DNA of 32,155 bases. It comes from Firmicutes bacterium UBA5389 (GTDB taxonomy: Bacteria; Bacillota; DTU025). The position numbers were made by a program, and so were the translations under genes. How positions within the stretch are numbered: position 1 is the first letter of the stretch; each line of letters opens with the position of its first letter. This document shows, in pieces, positions 1 to 8,397 of this stretch. The notes beneath the pieces are model-generated. The model saw nothing but the letters and a program-made list of their open reading frames with translations, had not been told where the DNA came from and did no database searches. The stretch spans positions 1 to 32,155 of the forward strand of contig DHON01000008.1 of assembly GCA_002409965.1 (NCBI GenBank). Reading direction: 5' to 3'.

Positions 1-335
1 GGACCAACCAGAAGAAAAGCGTGTCTGGTGCAATGGACATCCGCACCGGCGCATTCATGCATCTCATCTTCGACAGAAAGCGAGCCGTTGAGTTCATCTA
101 CAGCATTCACAAGGCGCGAAGCGTTCAGGTATGTCTTGCCAGCCGGCCAAGGGTCAAGCTCTACTTCTTGCCCTGCTACATGCCGCAGCCAAACCCTGTA
201 GAGAAGATATGGTGGCACATGAAGGCCGTTGTCACTGCCAACAGGCTGTATGGTTCAATGGCCGCGCTGCTCGCCGCTGTCAACGCGTTCTTCGAGCAGC
301 TCAACCCATCCAGGGTTCAGACACTAGCTGCTTGA
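1..335 (+). pseudogene. IS630-type transposase, 3' remnant with internal deletion
   Basis: The frame is open from the first base of the window, so the 5' part lies outside. The readable part carries the C-terminal half of an IS630-family DDE transposase: a strand ending in GAMDIRTGAF, then IHKARSVQ, then YFLPCYMPQPNPVEKIWW, the hallmark proline-rich block around the last catalytic acidic residue. In family members roughly 20 residues, including the Asp-Asn of the second catalytic Asp, lie between the 'RKRAVEFI' and 'SIHKARSVQ' parts; here they are directly joined, so an in-frame deletion appears to have removed that residue. It is therefore probably inactive. No inverted repeat could be assigned because the left end is not in the window. 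The family call is fairly sure; the deletion is inferred from memory of the family. Confidence 0.72.
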
Positions 336-577
336 TTAGGCTGAGGTACTTGTTGAGAGCTACCTAGACTACGTGTCATCGCGATTCTGGCGCAGCATCT
401 CATGACAACTGTGATTATCTTGATTGAATCAAAGGACATAATGAGCAAGATGGGCTGCAAGGGCATGGCCTTCTAGTCGCCGCATGCGGCCAAAACCCAC
501 GATCTGCTGAGGGTATGAGGCCTGCGATTGCAGACGCGGTGTCTGGCCAGACATCGCCAGTAAGGAGGAAAGCCGAG
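336..577. other. Intergenic stretch between transposase remnant and C69 pseudogene
   Basis: No gene seen. It holds a perfect 12-bp palindrome GCCGCATGCGGC at 479-490 and a short TTGATT-g-AATCAA palindrome at 420-432. Either could be part of an insertion-sequence end, but neither can be matched to a left end in this window. Confidence 0.4.
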
Positions 578-1536
578 ATGCTCGAAGGTTTTCGTCTAGT
601 GGCGATCGTCATTGTCGTCATCCTTGCTCTGGTTCCCGCGGGTACACTGGCCTGTACGTCCATCCTGGTGACTCCGGGCGCGTCAGTGGACGGATCCGCC
701 ACAGTCACCCACACTGCCGACTGTGGATCATGTGCATTCGAGATGGAGAAGGCACCCGCTCAGGACTGGGCGCCTGACGCTATGGTAGAGGCGATGTGCC
801 TGCCTCAAGGAACAGGCGGGTTCAGGATCAGCCAGGCCACGAAGCCTACCGGCAATATGATCCCTCAGGTCGCTCACACTTACGGCTACATCAAGGGCCT
901 GTTCGGCATGATCAATGAGCATCAGGTGGGTATAGGTGAGACCACTATCATCGGTCGCGACGATTTCCGCAACGAAAACGGCTACTTCGACATTACCAAC
1001 GTATCCATGCTGGCGCTGGGACTTTTGCGACAGTGTGCGCACTGACTACAGTTACCGCCGAGTCGCGCGAATCTTCGGCAGAGTTGCCCCGAAAGCGGGC
1101 ATCACTGAGGAGAATCCGCCCTTCTCCATCGAACCTGCGGAGAAGCTCACCATGGCCGATATCGCCGGTCTGCACCGCGACCACTATGAAGGCAGCCAGT
1201 TCGACCAGACTACCAGCATCACCGCCGGTCCCTTTGCCAACCCCAGGCGCTACCCCGGCTGGAGTTTCACGGTGGGCGAAAAGGCATGCTCGTGGAACCG
1301 GCGGAGCCATGAGGGAGCAGAAGGCCATCGACGCAGCGGCGCTGGAGCTTAGCCACAGGGATCCTGAGGCGATGGTGGAGTTCCTCACCAGGTACTGCAC
1401 CAACAACGCCAACGCCGTGCGCGATGCATGGTGGGCGCTCCTTGATACCCTTCTGTGGAAGTACAATGCTGGATTCGTCAACGGTGGAAGCAAGATCGAT
1501 GCCCAGGATATCCGGCAGAGTGGATTCAGAGAGTAG
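578..1536 (+). pseudogene. Peptidase family C69 dipeptidase, broken by two internal deletions
   Basis: The start at 578 has an AAGGAGG site at 562-568. A hydrophobic signal peptide ends in GTLA, followed by CTSILVTPGAS, the mature N-terminal Cys nucleophile typical of family C69. The reading then changes frame twice. Frame 2 runs to the stop at 1045 and ends in a segment matching the MYLALER region. Frame 3 (about 1045-1303) carries LHRDHYEGSQFD and AGPFANPRRYPGW, the central C69 block. Frame 1 (about 1306-1536) carries ALELSHRDPEAMVEFLTRY and AWWALLDTLLWKYNAGFVN, the C-terminal block. Family members are about 450-550 residues; only about 300 codons remain, so two stretches of roughly 90-110 residues each seem lost at the frame junctions. 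No stop interrupts the surviving blocks. It is probably non-functional, though a short product of the N-terminal part could be made. Confidence 0.82.
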
Positions 1537-1664
1537 TCGAACTAGATGAGGCTGACCGCTGATCGGAATTTGTTCCCGGGCAGGGAGGAATCTGTGACTG
1601 CGTGTGGAATCACAAACCTAACGGCGTCTTCCAGTGGTGCCGGCCATGGGAATATGAGAGGGCA

Positions 1665-1694
1665 AGGGCGGAGCGCGACAACGCCCTCTTTGTT
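1665..1694 (+). terminator. Weak intrinsic terminator-like hairpin
   Basis: AGGGCG (1665-1670) pairs with CGCCCT (1682-1687) across an 11-nt loop and is followed by CTTTGTT. The stem is short and the T-tract imperfect. It lies between the broken dipeptidase and the lacI promoter. The rest of 1537-1704 shows no gene. Confidence 0.3.
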
Positions 1695-1704
1695 GGGATG
1701 AATC

Positions 1705-1718
1705 TGCAAGCCCTTGCA
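1705..1718. promoter_or_regulatory. LacI-family operator, upstream copy
   Basis: TGCAAGCCCTTGCA is a 14-bp palindrome with one mismatch at the centre. It matches the second copy at 1771-1784 in 13 of 14 bases and has the central CG-like, TGCAAnC...TTGCA layout bound by LacI/GalR-family repressors. The start-to-start distance to the second copy is 66 bp. Confidence 0.65.
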
Positions 1719-1770
1719 TAGAGCGCAGCATATGCGCGATAAATGCCAAATAGAATCGGTTATCATGTTC

Positions 1771-1784
1771 TGCAAGCGCTTGCA
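1771..1784. promoter_or_regulatory. LacI-family operator, downstream copy
   Basis: TGCAAGCGCTTGCA is a perfect 14-bp palindrome ending 56 bp before the lacI start codon. AT-rich -10-like hexamers (GATAAA at 1738-1743, TAGAAT at 1751-1756) lie between the two operators, so a repressor bound here would sit just downstream of the promoter. The exact promoter hexamers are uncertain. The likely ligand of the regulator is the solute imported by the operon; that is inference. Confidence 0.75.
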
Positions 1785-1840
1785 CGAAGTCGCTTGGTGA
1801 GCATTGGTGAGCGTTCAGCCACACATGAGGAGTGCACAAG

Positions 1841-2848
1841 ATGATTACGATGAAGGACATCGCCAGGGAACTCGGAATCAACGAGTCCACCGTATCCAGG
1901 GCTCTGAACAACCATCCGCATGTTCATCCGAGCACACGCGAGCGAGTCGCGGAGGCAGCGCGGCGGCTCAACTATCGCCCCAATACGTTGGCCCGTAGTC
2001 TGGCCACCAACCGCAGTTACGTTGTGGGGCTTGTGATATCCAACATAGCCAACCTGTTCTTTGCCGAAGTGACGCAGGGGATTGAGCAAGTGGCGGACGC
2101 CAATGGGTACAGCGTCATCCTGTGCGACACCGCAAGGGATGCCGCAAAGGAACAACGGTATCTGGATCTGCTGGCAAGTAGGCAGGTAGACGGCATCATC
2201 TTCATGAGCGGGCGGTTGCCTGCGGACACGGTAGCTGCCATCAGGAACGTGAAATGTCCAGTGGTCACGATAAGCCGCGATGGAGCGAGCTACGGGATTC
2301 CCACAGTACGCATCAACAACAGGGCCGAAGCGGCGAGGGCTGTCAGCTATCTGATCAACCTGGGCCATGCGCGGATAGGTTTCATCAGCGGCCAGCTTGA
2401 TGATGCTGAGTCCGGGTTGCCGCGGCTCGCGGGGTACAAATCGGCCCTGGAAGATGCGGGGATCCCGTTCGACCCCTGCATCGTGCAGGAAGGGGATTTC
2501 ACAATGGAGTCAGGCATGCGCGCGTGTACGCGGCTTCTGGACGCTGCGCCTAGGCCCACCGCGATCTTCGCCGCCAACGACGAGATGGCTATAGGGGCTA
2601 TGAAAGCTCTGGCGCAACACGGCATCAGTGTGCCCAAAGACATGGCCGTGGTCGGCTTTGATAACACAGCTCTCGCCCGGGTGGTGACGCCGCCCCTAAC
2701 CACCGTGGCTCAGCCGCTCAGGGCGCTGGGTTCTACTGCCACAGAGATGTTGATTAGGCTGATGACCGGGCAGGGGCTGAGAGACACCGAGGTAGTCCTC
2801 GATTGCCAGCTCGTCGTCAGGTCATCGTGCGGAGGGACGGGGATCTAG
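1841..2848 (+). CDS. LacI/GalR-family transcriptional repressor
   Basis: Sugar-responsive DNA-binding repressor, first gene of the sugar operon. Residues 3-23 (MKDIARELGINESTVSRALN) are the LacI winged-free helix-turn-helix, followed by the hinge helix with RPNTLARSL. Residues about 58-330 are a periplasmic-binding-protein-like ligand domain with VVGLVISNIANLFF near its start and GFDNTALARVVTPPLTTV near its end. The length of 335 residues is normal. The ATG at 1841 is chosen because GAGGAG (1827-1832) stands 8 nt before it; a GTG at 1832 overlaps that site. Two palindromic operators just upstream suggest autoregulation. The downstream glycosyltransferase starts about 40 nt after the stop, so it is probably co-transcribed. 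Confidence 0.93.
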   Translation: MITMKDIARELGINESTVSRALNNHPHVHPSTRERVAEAARRLNYRPNTLARSLATNRSYVVGLVISNIANLFFAEVTQGIEQVADANGYSVILCDTARDAAKEQRYLDLLASRQVDGIIFMSGRLPADTVAAIRNVKCPVVTISRDGASYGIPTVRINNRAEAARAVSYLINLGHARIGFISGQLDDAESGLPRLAGYKSALEDAGIPFDPCIVQEGDFTMESGMRACTRLLDAAPRPTAIFAANDEMAIGAMKALAQHGISVPKDMAVVGFDNTALARVVTPPLTTVAQPLRALGSTATEMLIRLMTGQGLRDTEVVLDCQLVVRSSCGGTGI

Positions 2849-2888
2849 CGACTACAGCATCGCATAACCGGAAGAAAGGGTGCTAAGT

Positions 2889-4193
2889 GTGGATGAAAGG
2901 GCTGCCATACCTGCCTGGGTTGAACCGCGGATCAGTCGAATCGGAAAGACAGACCTGGTGATTGGGACTCCTAGTTTCAACAATGCAAGTACCATCGGCT
3001 ATGTGGCGGCTGTTGCTGCCACCGGGGCCCGCAAGCATTTTCCATCGTTCGAGGTTGTGCTTGTGAACGCCGATGGGGGATCGACTGATGGGACTCAGGA
3101 CGTCTTTTGCGGATCAGAGGCGCCGCCTGGTATCGAGCGAGTTGCATTCTCGTACCGAGGCATACCGGGCAAGGGATCTGCGCTGAAAGCCATCTTTGAG
3201 ATCGCGGCGAAACTTGACGCGCGTGCATGTGTTGTGCTGGATTCCGACCTGCGCAGCGTGAAGCCTGAATGGGTTCAGAAGCTCGCTGGGCCGATATTCG
3301 CCGGCTTCGATTTCGTCTCCCCATGCTACATCCGTCACAAGCATGACGGGACGATTACCAACAACATATGCTATCCGCTTACGAGGGCCCTCTACGGGGC
3401 AAAGATCAGGCAGCCGATTGGCGGCGATTTCGGAGTGTCGAGGCATCTTGTCCACACATATCTCGGAAAGGATGTCTGGGCGACTGACGTTGCCAGGTTC
3501 GGAGTGGACATATTCATGACCACCACTGCCATAGCTGAGTCGGGCAGGATCGCTCAGGCCGCTTTGGGGCGCAAGGTGCACGATGCAAAGGACCCCGCCG
3601 GCGAACTAGGACCCATGTTCAGCCAGGTCGTGTCGACGCTGTTCGACATGATGATCCGGTATGAGTATGTATGGAATACGCCGGAGCTGAATCGGACTGC
3701 CGAGATTCCTGGACCGGAGACGGTGGGCTACTACGGCGGCGATGGCAATGGGGATGTCAGCGTCGGCGGTAGTGGCGATGTCGATGGCAACGGCGACCGT
3801 GGCAATGAACCCGACCCGGTCCCGATAGACGTGCCCCGGCTGATAGCATCGTTCAGGAATGGTGTTCGGGAGCACCGCGAGGTTCTGTCCCTGGCTCTGG
3901 GCAAGCGCGCTCCCGTCATCGAAACCATCGCTTCCGGAACATCGGATGCCGGCCTTGGTTTGTCGTGTGAGGAATGGGCGCTGGTGGTGTATGATTTCGC
4001 GGCTGCATATCGCCGCAATGTCGGACGGCGACGCTTGCTGATCGAGGCGCTTGTCCCGTTGTACAACGGCAAAGTCGCATCTTTCGTCTCGAAGGCCAAG
4101 GAGATGTCTAGCCGGCAAGCTGAGGAGCTTGTGGAGGAGCAGTGTAGAGCGTTCGAGGAGAGCAAACCGTATCTTCGCGATCTATGGAAGTAG
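2889..4193 (+). CDS. GT-A glycosyltransferase, glucosyl-phosphoglycerate synthase-like
   Basis: Inverting/retaining class not decidable from sequence, but the fold is GT-A (GT2-like). Visible landmarks are IGTPSFNNASTIGYV (residues 25-39), VNADGGSTDGT (59-69), PGKGSALKAIFE, the DSD metal/nucleotide motif at 118-120, DGTITNNICYPLTRALYG and IRQPIGGDFGVSRHL. The KGxAL and QPxGGDFG blocks are like those of glucosyl-3-phosphoglycerate and mannosylglycerate synthases (GT81/GT78 type), so transfer of a hexose to a glycerate or phosphoglycerate acceptor is the best guess, not proven. A Gly/Asp-rich stretch near residues 280-312 separates the catalytic part from an alpha-helical C-terminus. GTG 2889 is chosen because AAAGGG (2875-2880) stands 8 nt before it; GTG 2880 overlaps that site. 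Cytosolic. It is unusual inside a sugar-import operon. Confidence 0.78.
   Translation: MDERAAIPAWVEPRISRIGKTDLVIGTPSFNNASTIGYVAAVAATGARKHFPSFEVVLVNADGGSTDGTQDVFCGSEAPPGIERVAFSYRGIPGKGSALKAIFEIAAKLDARACVVLDSDLRSVKPEWVQKLAGPIFAGFDFVSPCYIRHKHDGTITNNICYPLTRALYGAKIRQPIGGDFGVSRHLVHTYLGKDVWATDVARFGVDIFMTTTAIAESGRIAQAALGRKVHDAKDPAGELGPMFSQVVSTLFDMMIRYEYVWNTPELNRTAEIPGPETVGYYGGDGNGDVSVGGSGDVDGNGDRGNEPDPVPIDVPRLIASFRNGVREHREVLSLALGKRAPVIETIASGTSDAGLGLSCEEWALVVYDFAAAYRRNVGRRRLLIEALVPLYNGKVASFVSKAKEMSSRQAEELVEEQCRAFEESKPYLRDLWK
3733..3813 (+). repeat. Coding Gly/Asp-rich low-complexity repeat inside the glycosyltransferase
   Basis: Degenerate GGYGATGGCAAYGGNGAT-like units encode GGDGNGDVSVGGSGDVDGNG and neighbouring residues. 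The stretch lies between the end of the GT-A catalytic region (WNTPELNRTAEIPGPETV) and the helical C-terminus, where relatives have an ordinary linker. It looks like replication-slippage expansion of a short unit, kept in frame. The Asp/Asn/Gly composition resembles calcium-binding loops but no regular spacing is seen. Confidence 0.7.
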
Positions 4194-4263
4194 CGCGGCT
4201 TGGGCAACGTGCCCACATGACCTGCCAGGCGAATCTCACCACAAGAATAGGGGGCGTTTCAGA

Positions 4264-5595
4264 ATGACTGGCGACTCTCGTGCTGTACTGCGAATCCTGC
4301 GAATCGCGTTGGTTCTGATGGTGATTGTTCTTGTGCCAATGGCCGCAACAACAGCGACGACCACATCAATCGAGTTCTGGCATTGTGAGGTTGAACAGGA
4401 TCGTCAGGAGACCATTGGCGCGCTCATCCGGCAGTTCCAGAAAGGCCATCCCGGCATTACAGTGAAGCTACAGGCCATAGAGGAAGACGACATGAGGACC
4501 AAGCTTACCACCGCACAGGCGGCGAGGAGGCTGCCTAACCTGGTTTGGCTCTCGTCGGAGCTCATCTTGAGGCTGGGCAATTCTAATCTGCTCGACCAGA
4601 AGGCAGCCGGCGATGCAATCGCGTCGCTTGGGCAGAGCGACTTCTACTCAGGCCCTCTGGCCTTCATGGCGAGTCCCGAGGGAGGATACTACGCTGTCCC
4701 ATATGCCGCATGGGTCCAGGGGATCTGGTACAGGAAGGATTGGTTCGAGTCCCGGGGACTCGCGGCGCCTACGACTTGGGAGAGCATACTCAAGGCGGCT
4801 CGGGCCTTCAATGCGCCGCAAGACAGGGTCTACGGGATCATAATAGGCACATCGAAGGACACCTACGCGGAGCAAGTGTTCACTCAGTTCGCTCTGTCCA
4901 ACAAGGCGTTCCTGTTCAGCCCGGACGGCAAGGTCACGTTCAACACGCCCGAGATGATCGAGGTTCTCGACTACTGCAAACAGCTTTCCGCGTTCACTCC
5001 CCCGGGGCCGGAATCGTGGAGGGACGCGCGCGATCTGTACTTGAACGGGACGTGCGCTATGATGTTCTACTCCACTTTCACAATGGACGACATAGGAGTG
5101 GAGAGGACTGGATTCAAGGGGGCGATAGTGCGCGATCTCGTGAAGAAGACCGGATTCGCGCCCTATGTTGAGCATTCCGCGGTTTCGTCGTTCGGCGCAG
5201 TAACCGGGTTCGGGATAATGTCTACCGGCACGCCTGACCAGGCAGATGCGTGCAAGAAGCTGATAACGTTCCTGATGACCCGCGACAGCTACATCAAGGC
5301 AATGCACATGTCTCCGGGAGGCTTTAACCCCGTCCTAAAGAGCGTGGCCACGTACCCGGCCTATCTTGACGAGCCCGTTCTCCGCGCGTGGGGGGAGACA
5401 TACCATACCATAGCTCGCGGGCTCGACAGCATTCAGACGTTTGCGCAGAGAGACGGCCAGATCTTTCCCGGATACGGCAACATATCGGCTCAGCTGATCA
5501 TAGGTGAGGCTCTGTATAACCTGACAGAGAAAGACTGGACGCCGCAGCAGACGGCTGAGTGGGCTCAGAAGCGAATGGAGCAAGCGATCAAGTAG
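4264..5595 (+). CDS. Sugar ABC transporter, extracellular solute-binding protein (family 1)
   Basis: Captures a sugar or sugar-like solute outside the inner membrane for the two permeases downstream. Residues 1-33 form a signal peptide (RILRIALVLMVIVLVPMAAT) with no lipobox cysteine, so the protein is predicted soluble in a periplasm. The mature part starts with SIEFWHCEVEQDRQETI and has the family features KGHPGITVKLQAI and AVPYAAWVQGIWYRKDWFE. The 443-residue length is usual. The ATG at 4264 is chosen because AGGGGG (4249-4254) precedes it by 9 nt and a signal peptide follows; the frame is open upstream but that part is arginine-rich and antisense-like. It sits 70 nt after the glycosyltransferase stop. 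Substrate unknown. Confidence 0.92.
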   Translation: MTGDSRAVLRILRIALVLMVIVLVPMAATTATTTSIEFWHCEVEQDRQETIGALIRQFQKGHPGITVKLQAIEEDDMRTKLTTAQAARRLPNLVWLSSELILRLGNSNLLDQKAAGDAIASLGQSDFYSGPLAFMASPEGGYYAVPYAAWVQGIWYRKDWFESRGLAAPTTWESILKAARAFNAPQDRVYGIIIGTSKDTYAEQVFTQFALSNKAFLFSPDGKVTFNTPEMIEVLDYCKQLSAFTPPGPESWRDARDLYLNGTCAMMFYSTFTMDDIGVERTGFKGAIVRDLVKKTGFAPYVEHSAVSSFGAVTGFGIMSTGTPDQADACKKLITFLMTRDSYIKAMHMSPGGFNPVLKSVATYPAYLDEPVLRAWGETYHTIARGLDSIQTFAQRDGQIFPGYGNISAQLIIGEALYNLTEKDWTPQQTAEWAQKRMEQAIK

Positions 5596-5641
5596 CGAGT
5601 GTGAGGAGCGATTGGGGAGATAAGTGCGAGGGGGGCTGAGA

Positions 5642-6541
5642 ATGGCGCCGGTGCTAGCTGCAACCAGGAGGCGCGGATCCTCAGTATCTCAGCGGGAAGG
5701 CCGGCTTGCATGGGCCTTACTGGCTCCGAGTGTGATACTGGTGGGGCTGGTTGTCGTGTATCCTATCATCTCCAGCATTCGGATGGGATTCACTCACATT
5801 CCGCTCGATCCCGCAATGCCTGAGGAGTTCGTGGGCCTTGAGCAGTACAGCGAGATTGTGCACGACCCCGAGTTCTGGCTGGCGATTGTGCGATCCTTGG
5901 TGCACACGGCCGCCACGGTTGCAGGCAGCACTCTGCTGGGCCTGGCCGTTGCCGTCTTGATGAATCGGGAGTTCGCCGGACGCGGCATCGCCCGCGGCAT
6001 CGTGCTCATGCCCTACGTAGCCCCCCTCATCTCCCTGGTCTTTGCGTGGCGATACATGTTTCATCCTGTATACGGATTCGTGAACTACTGGTTCGTCGAC
6101 ATCTTGCCGATCTTCTCGGGGCCGCGCGATTGGGTGGAATCGCCTGCATTCGCCATGCCCATGGTGATTCTGTTCGACATATGGCGCTATTTCCCGTACG
6201 CATTCCTTATGATCCTGGCGCGACTTCAGTCCATACCAAAGACTCTTTATGAGGCGGCAGAGGTAGACGGGGCCGGCTCTTGGGCTAAGTTCAGGCACAT
6301 AACCATGCCGGAACTCAGCTTCGTGCTGGGATCCATCGTAGTGCTCCGGTGGATATGGAACTTCACCAAGTTCGACGATGTGTGGCTACTGTCGCGGAAT
6401 GTTGTGACTGTGACAGTCTATGCCTACCTCCGAGCTTTCCAGAGTTTCGACCTTGGACAGGCGGCGGCGATCTCAAGCCTGCTTGCACTGGGGTTAATCG
6501 CATCGGTCAGCCTCTATGTCAAGAAGGTGCTAAGGTGGTGA
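5642..6541 (+). CDS. Sugar ABC transporter permease, MalF/UgpA type
   Basis: Membrane subunit of the sugar importer. Six hydrophobic segments are visible, beginning with LAWALLAPSVILVGLVVVYP. The EAA loop that docks the ATPase is EAAEVDGAGSWAKFRHITMP, about residues 209-228. Length of 299 residues is normal for MalF-type proteins without the long periplasmic insertion. ATG 5642 is chosen because AGGGGGG (5630-5636) precedes it; GTG 5624 has only a poorly spaced GGGGAGA. It ends in GTGA shared with the next permease, so the two are translationally coupled. Confidence 0.93.
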   Translation: MAPVLAATRRRGSSVSQREGRLAWALLAPSVILVGLVVVYPIISSIRMGFTHIPLDPAMPEEFVGLEQYSEIVHDPEFWLAIVRSLVHTAATVAGSTLLGLAVAVLMNREFAGRGIARGIVLMPYVAPLISLVFAWRYMFHPVYGFVNYWFVDILPIFSGPRDWVESPAFAMPMVILFDIWRYFPYAFLMILARLQSIPKTLYEAAEVDGAGSWAKFRHITMPELSFVLGSIVVLRWIWNFTKFDDVWLLSRNVVTVTVYAYLRAFQSFDLGQAAAISSLLALGLIASVSLYVKKVLRW

Positions 6542-7401
6542 CCCAGGTGGCGCGGAAACGATGGGAACGGATACTCGTTGGGGCGCGAATCGCCGCCGTC
6601 CTGTTGGCCTGCGTTTTTCCGTTCATTGTGATGTTGTCGGTGTCGCTCAAGCCGCCCGGCGACGAGACGACTTACCCGCCATCGCTCATACCCAGACGCA
6701 TCACCTTCAAGAACTACGCTGACCTGTTCAATCCGCGGCTTTTCCCATTCATGCGCTACTTCCAGAACAGCATGGTGGTGGCCCTTGCAGCGGCTTCGCT
6801 GGCCATCATTGTTGCGGTGCCGGGGGCCTACGCATTTGCCAGGCTCAAATTCGCCGGGCGAGAACTGGTACAGCGAGGCATTCTCTCAGCTTACATGTTC
6901 TCCGGAGTGCTGCTTGTGGTGCCGTACTACCGGGCCGTCATCCGTCTGCAGGAGGCTCTTTCAGTGCAACTCGTCGACACGAAGCTGGTTCTTGTCCTGA
7001 CATACCTGGCCTTCACGCTGCCGGTATCCCTGTACATGCTGGGCAACTACTTCCGGACTATCCCGGCCGAGATCGAGGAGTCCGCGATGATAGATGGATG
7101 TACACGCACCGGTGTGATCTGGCGCGTCATCATCCCGCTGTCAGGCCCCGCGCTGGTCGCGGTCTTCATATATGCCTTCATGATCGCTTGGAACGAGTAC
7201 CTCTTTGCTCTCGTCTTTCTGATATCGCCCGAAAAACTCACGCTTCCCCGCGGCCTAGCCGAGCTGTTCAACACCCAACACTACATATGGGGGCGCATGA
7301 TGGCTGCGTCTCTGCTTACTGCAGTGCCGGTGGTGTCGCTCTTCCTGGCCCTGGAGAGGTTTATGACCGCAGGCCTCACCGTAGGGGGAGTCAAAGAGTA
7401 G
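6538..7401 (+). CDS. Sugar ABC transporter permease, MalG/UgpE type
   Basis: Second membrane subunit of the importer. It starts with GTG inside the GTGA that ends the previous gene (4-nt overlap), which fixes the start although the frame is open further upstream. The N-terminal helix is LVGARIAAVLLACVFPFIVM, followed by MalG-type features: PSLIPRRITFKNYADLF, a run of membrane segments, and the EAA loop EESAMIDGCTRTGVIWRVII. Length 287 residues is typical. No ATP-binding subunit is encoded in this operon; the importer must use an ATPase from elsewhere, as many MsmX/MalK-dependent sugar importers do. Confidence 0.93.
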   Translation: MTQVARKRWERILVGARIAAVLLACVFPFIVMLSVSLKPPGDETTYPPSLIPRRITFKNYADLFNPRLFPFMRYFQNSMVVALAAASLAIIVAVPGAYAFARLKFAGRELVQRGILSAYMFSGVLLVVPYYRAVIRLQEALSVQLVDTKLVLVLTYLAFTLPVSLYMLGNYFRTIPAEIEESAMIDGCTRTGVIWRVIIPLSGPALVAVFIYAFMIAWNEYLFALVFLISPEKLTLPRGLAELFNTQHYIWGRMMAASLLTAVPVVSLFLALERFMTAGLTVGGVKE

Positions 7402-7476
7402 GGCGATTCGCGCTCCAACGTGCTGGGACTCTGGCGGCGCCTATATGATAGACTGTTGTCTAGCTGAAGCCTGAGG

Positions 7477-7498
7477 CCTGGGCCGAGGGGCCGGCAGG
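7477..7498 (+). other. Hairpin in the spacer before the DUF89 gene
   Basis: CCTG-GGCC-gagg-GGCC-gg-CAGG folds into a GC-rich hairpin with a 2-nt bulge in the 126-nt spacer 7402-7527. It has no T-tract. A TATGAT -10-like hexamer at 7444-7449 lies upstream but has no convincing -35. The hairpin could attenuate or protect the mRNA; this is only a possibility. Confidence 0.3.
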
Positions 7499-7527
7499 TC
7501 GTTTGCAGTTGATAACGGAGGGCGACT

Positions 7528-8397
7528 ATGAAGATTCACCTGGAATGTGTTCAATGCACGTTAAGGCAGGCTTGGGAAGGAGCCAGGCTGGCGACTGCCG
7601 ATTCCGATGTCCAGAAGGCGATTGTCCTGAAGTCGCTTGAAGCGCTCGCAGAGTATGGTTCGTATGCAACTCCGGCAGAGATGGGGGGCGCAATACACGA
7701 ACTGGTCAAGGCGTATTCGGGAAATGAGGACCCCTATCGGAAGGTGAAGAAAGACTCAATCAGGATAGCCCATGGGATCTATCCGGCGCTGAAGAGTCAT
7801 GTGGAGGCACAAGATGACAGGTTGCTCGCTGCCCTGGAGGCATCGGCAGTAGGCAATCTCCTTGACGCGGGGGTCTACGGCGATCTGCGCGCAGTGGACC
7901 TGGAGGCGGTGCTCCGGAGGGAGTTGACCAAGGGGCTCGCCGTATGCGATGTGGACGCGCTTCGCGGGGAGTTGCCGGGTGCCGACACGGTTGTGGTCAT
8001 CGGGGACAACGCAGGTGAGACAGTCCTCGACCGGATCTTGGTCTCTGAGATCAGGCACGCCGCTGGGCAAGGAGTCGGTGTGTCCTACGGAGTCCGCGGC
8101 GCCCCGATAATAAACGATTCAACGGCCGAAGACGCGGTCGCATCGGGCTTGGATCACGATGCAACCATTGTGTCTACAGGGAGCGCTGCGCCCGGGCTGA
8201 TCTTGAGCGAAGCTGCCCCGGACTTCCTGAAGCTCTACCGCGAAGCAGATGTCGTGATCAGCAAGGGGCAGGGCAACTACGAAACCCTTGGCGATTCTGC
8301 AGGGCGCGCGATCTATTTCCTGCTGAAGGCGAAATGCGAGCCAGTGGCGGCAGATATCGGGGTCAGTATAGGAGACTATGCGTTCATTCGCAAGTGA
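7528..8397 (+). CDS. DUF89/ARMT1-family metal-dependent phosphatase
   Basis: Proteins of this family are metal-dependent 'damage-control' phosphatases that remove phosphate from reactive or misplaced sugar phosphates and related metabolites. The bacterial/archaeal subgroup carries an N-terminal CxxC, seen here as C7 and C10 (ECVQC). The metal-binding GDNAGE motif is at residues 159-164 with D160 and N161, and the late KGQGNYETL motif starts at K246. The 289-residue length fits the short subfamily. The start codon has GGAGGG a few bases upstream. Sitting at the end of an operon with a GpgS-like glycosyltransferase, it is a candidate for dephosphorylating that enzyme's product or clearing a side product; this is inference. 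The substrate cannot be read from the sequence. Confidence 0.87.
   Translation: MKIHLECVQCTLRQAWEGARLATADSDVQKAIVLKSLEALAEYGSYATPAEMGGAIHELVKAYSGNEDPYRKVKKDSIRIAHGIYPALKSHVEAQDDRLLAALEASAVGNLLDAGVYGDLRAVDLEAVLRRELTKGLAVCDVDALRGELPGADTVVVIGDNAGETVLDRILVSEIRHAAGQGVGVSYGVRGAPIINDSTAEDAVASGLDHDATIVSTGSAAPGLILSEAAPDFLKLYREADVVISKGQGNYETLGDSAGRAIYFLLKAKCEPVAADIGVSIGDYAFIRK

Noticed and set aside
4051..4263. Upstream extension of the sugar-binding protein frame
   Set aside because: Overlaps the end of the glycosyltransferase gene and lacks a ribosome binding site; a signal peptide begins at 4264.
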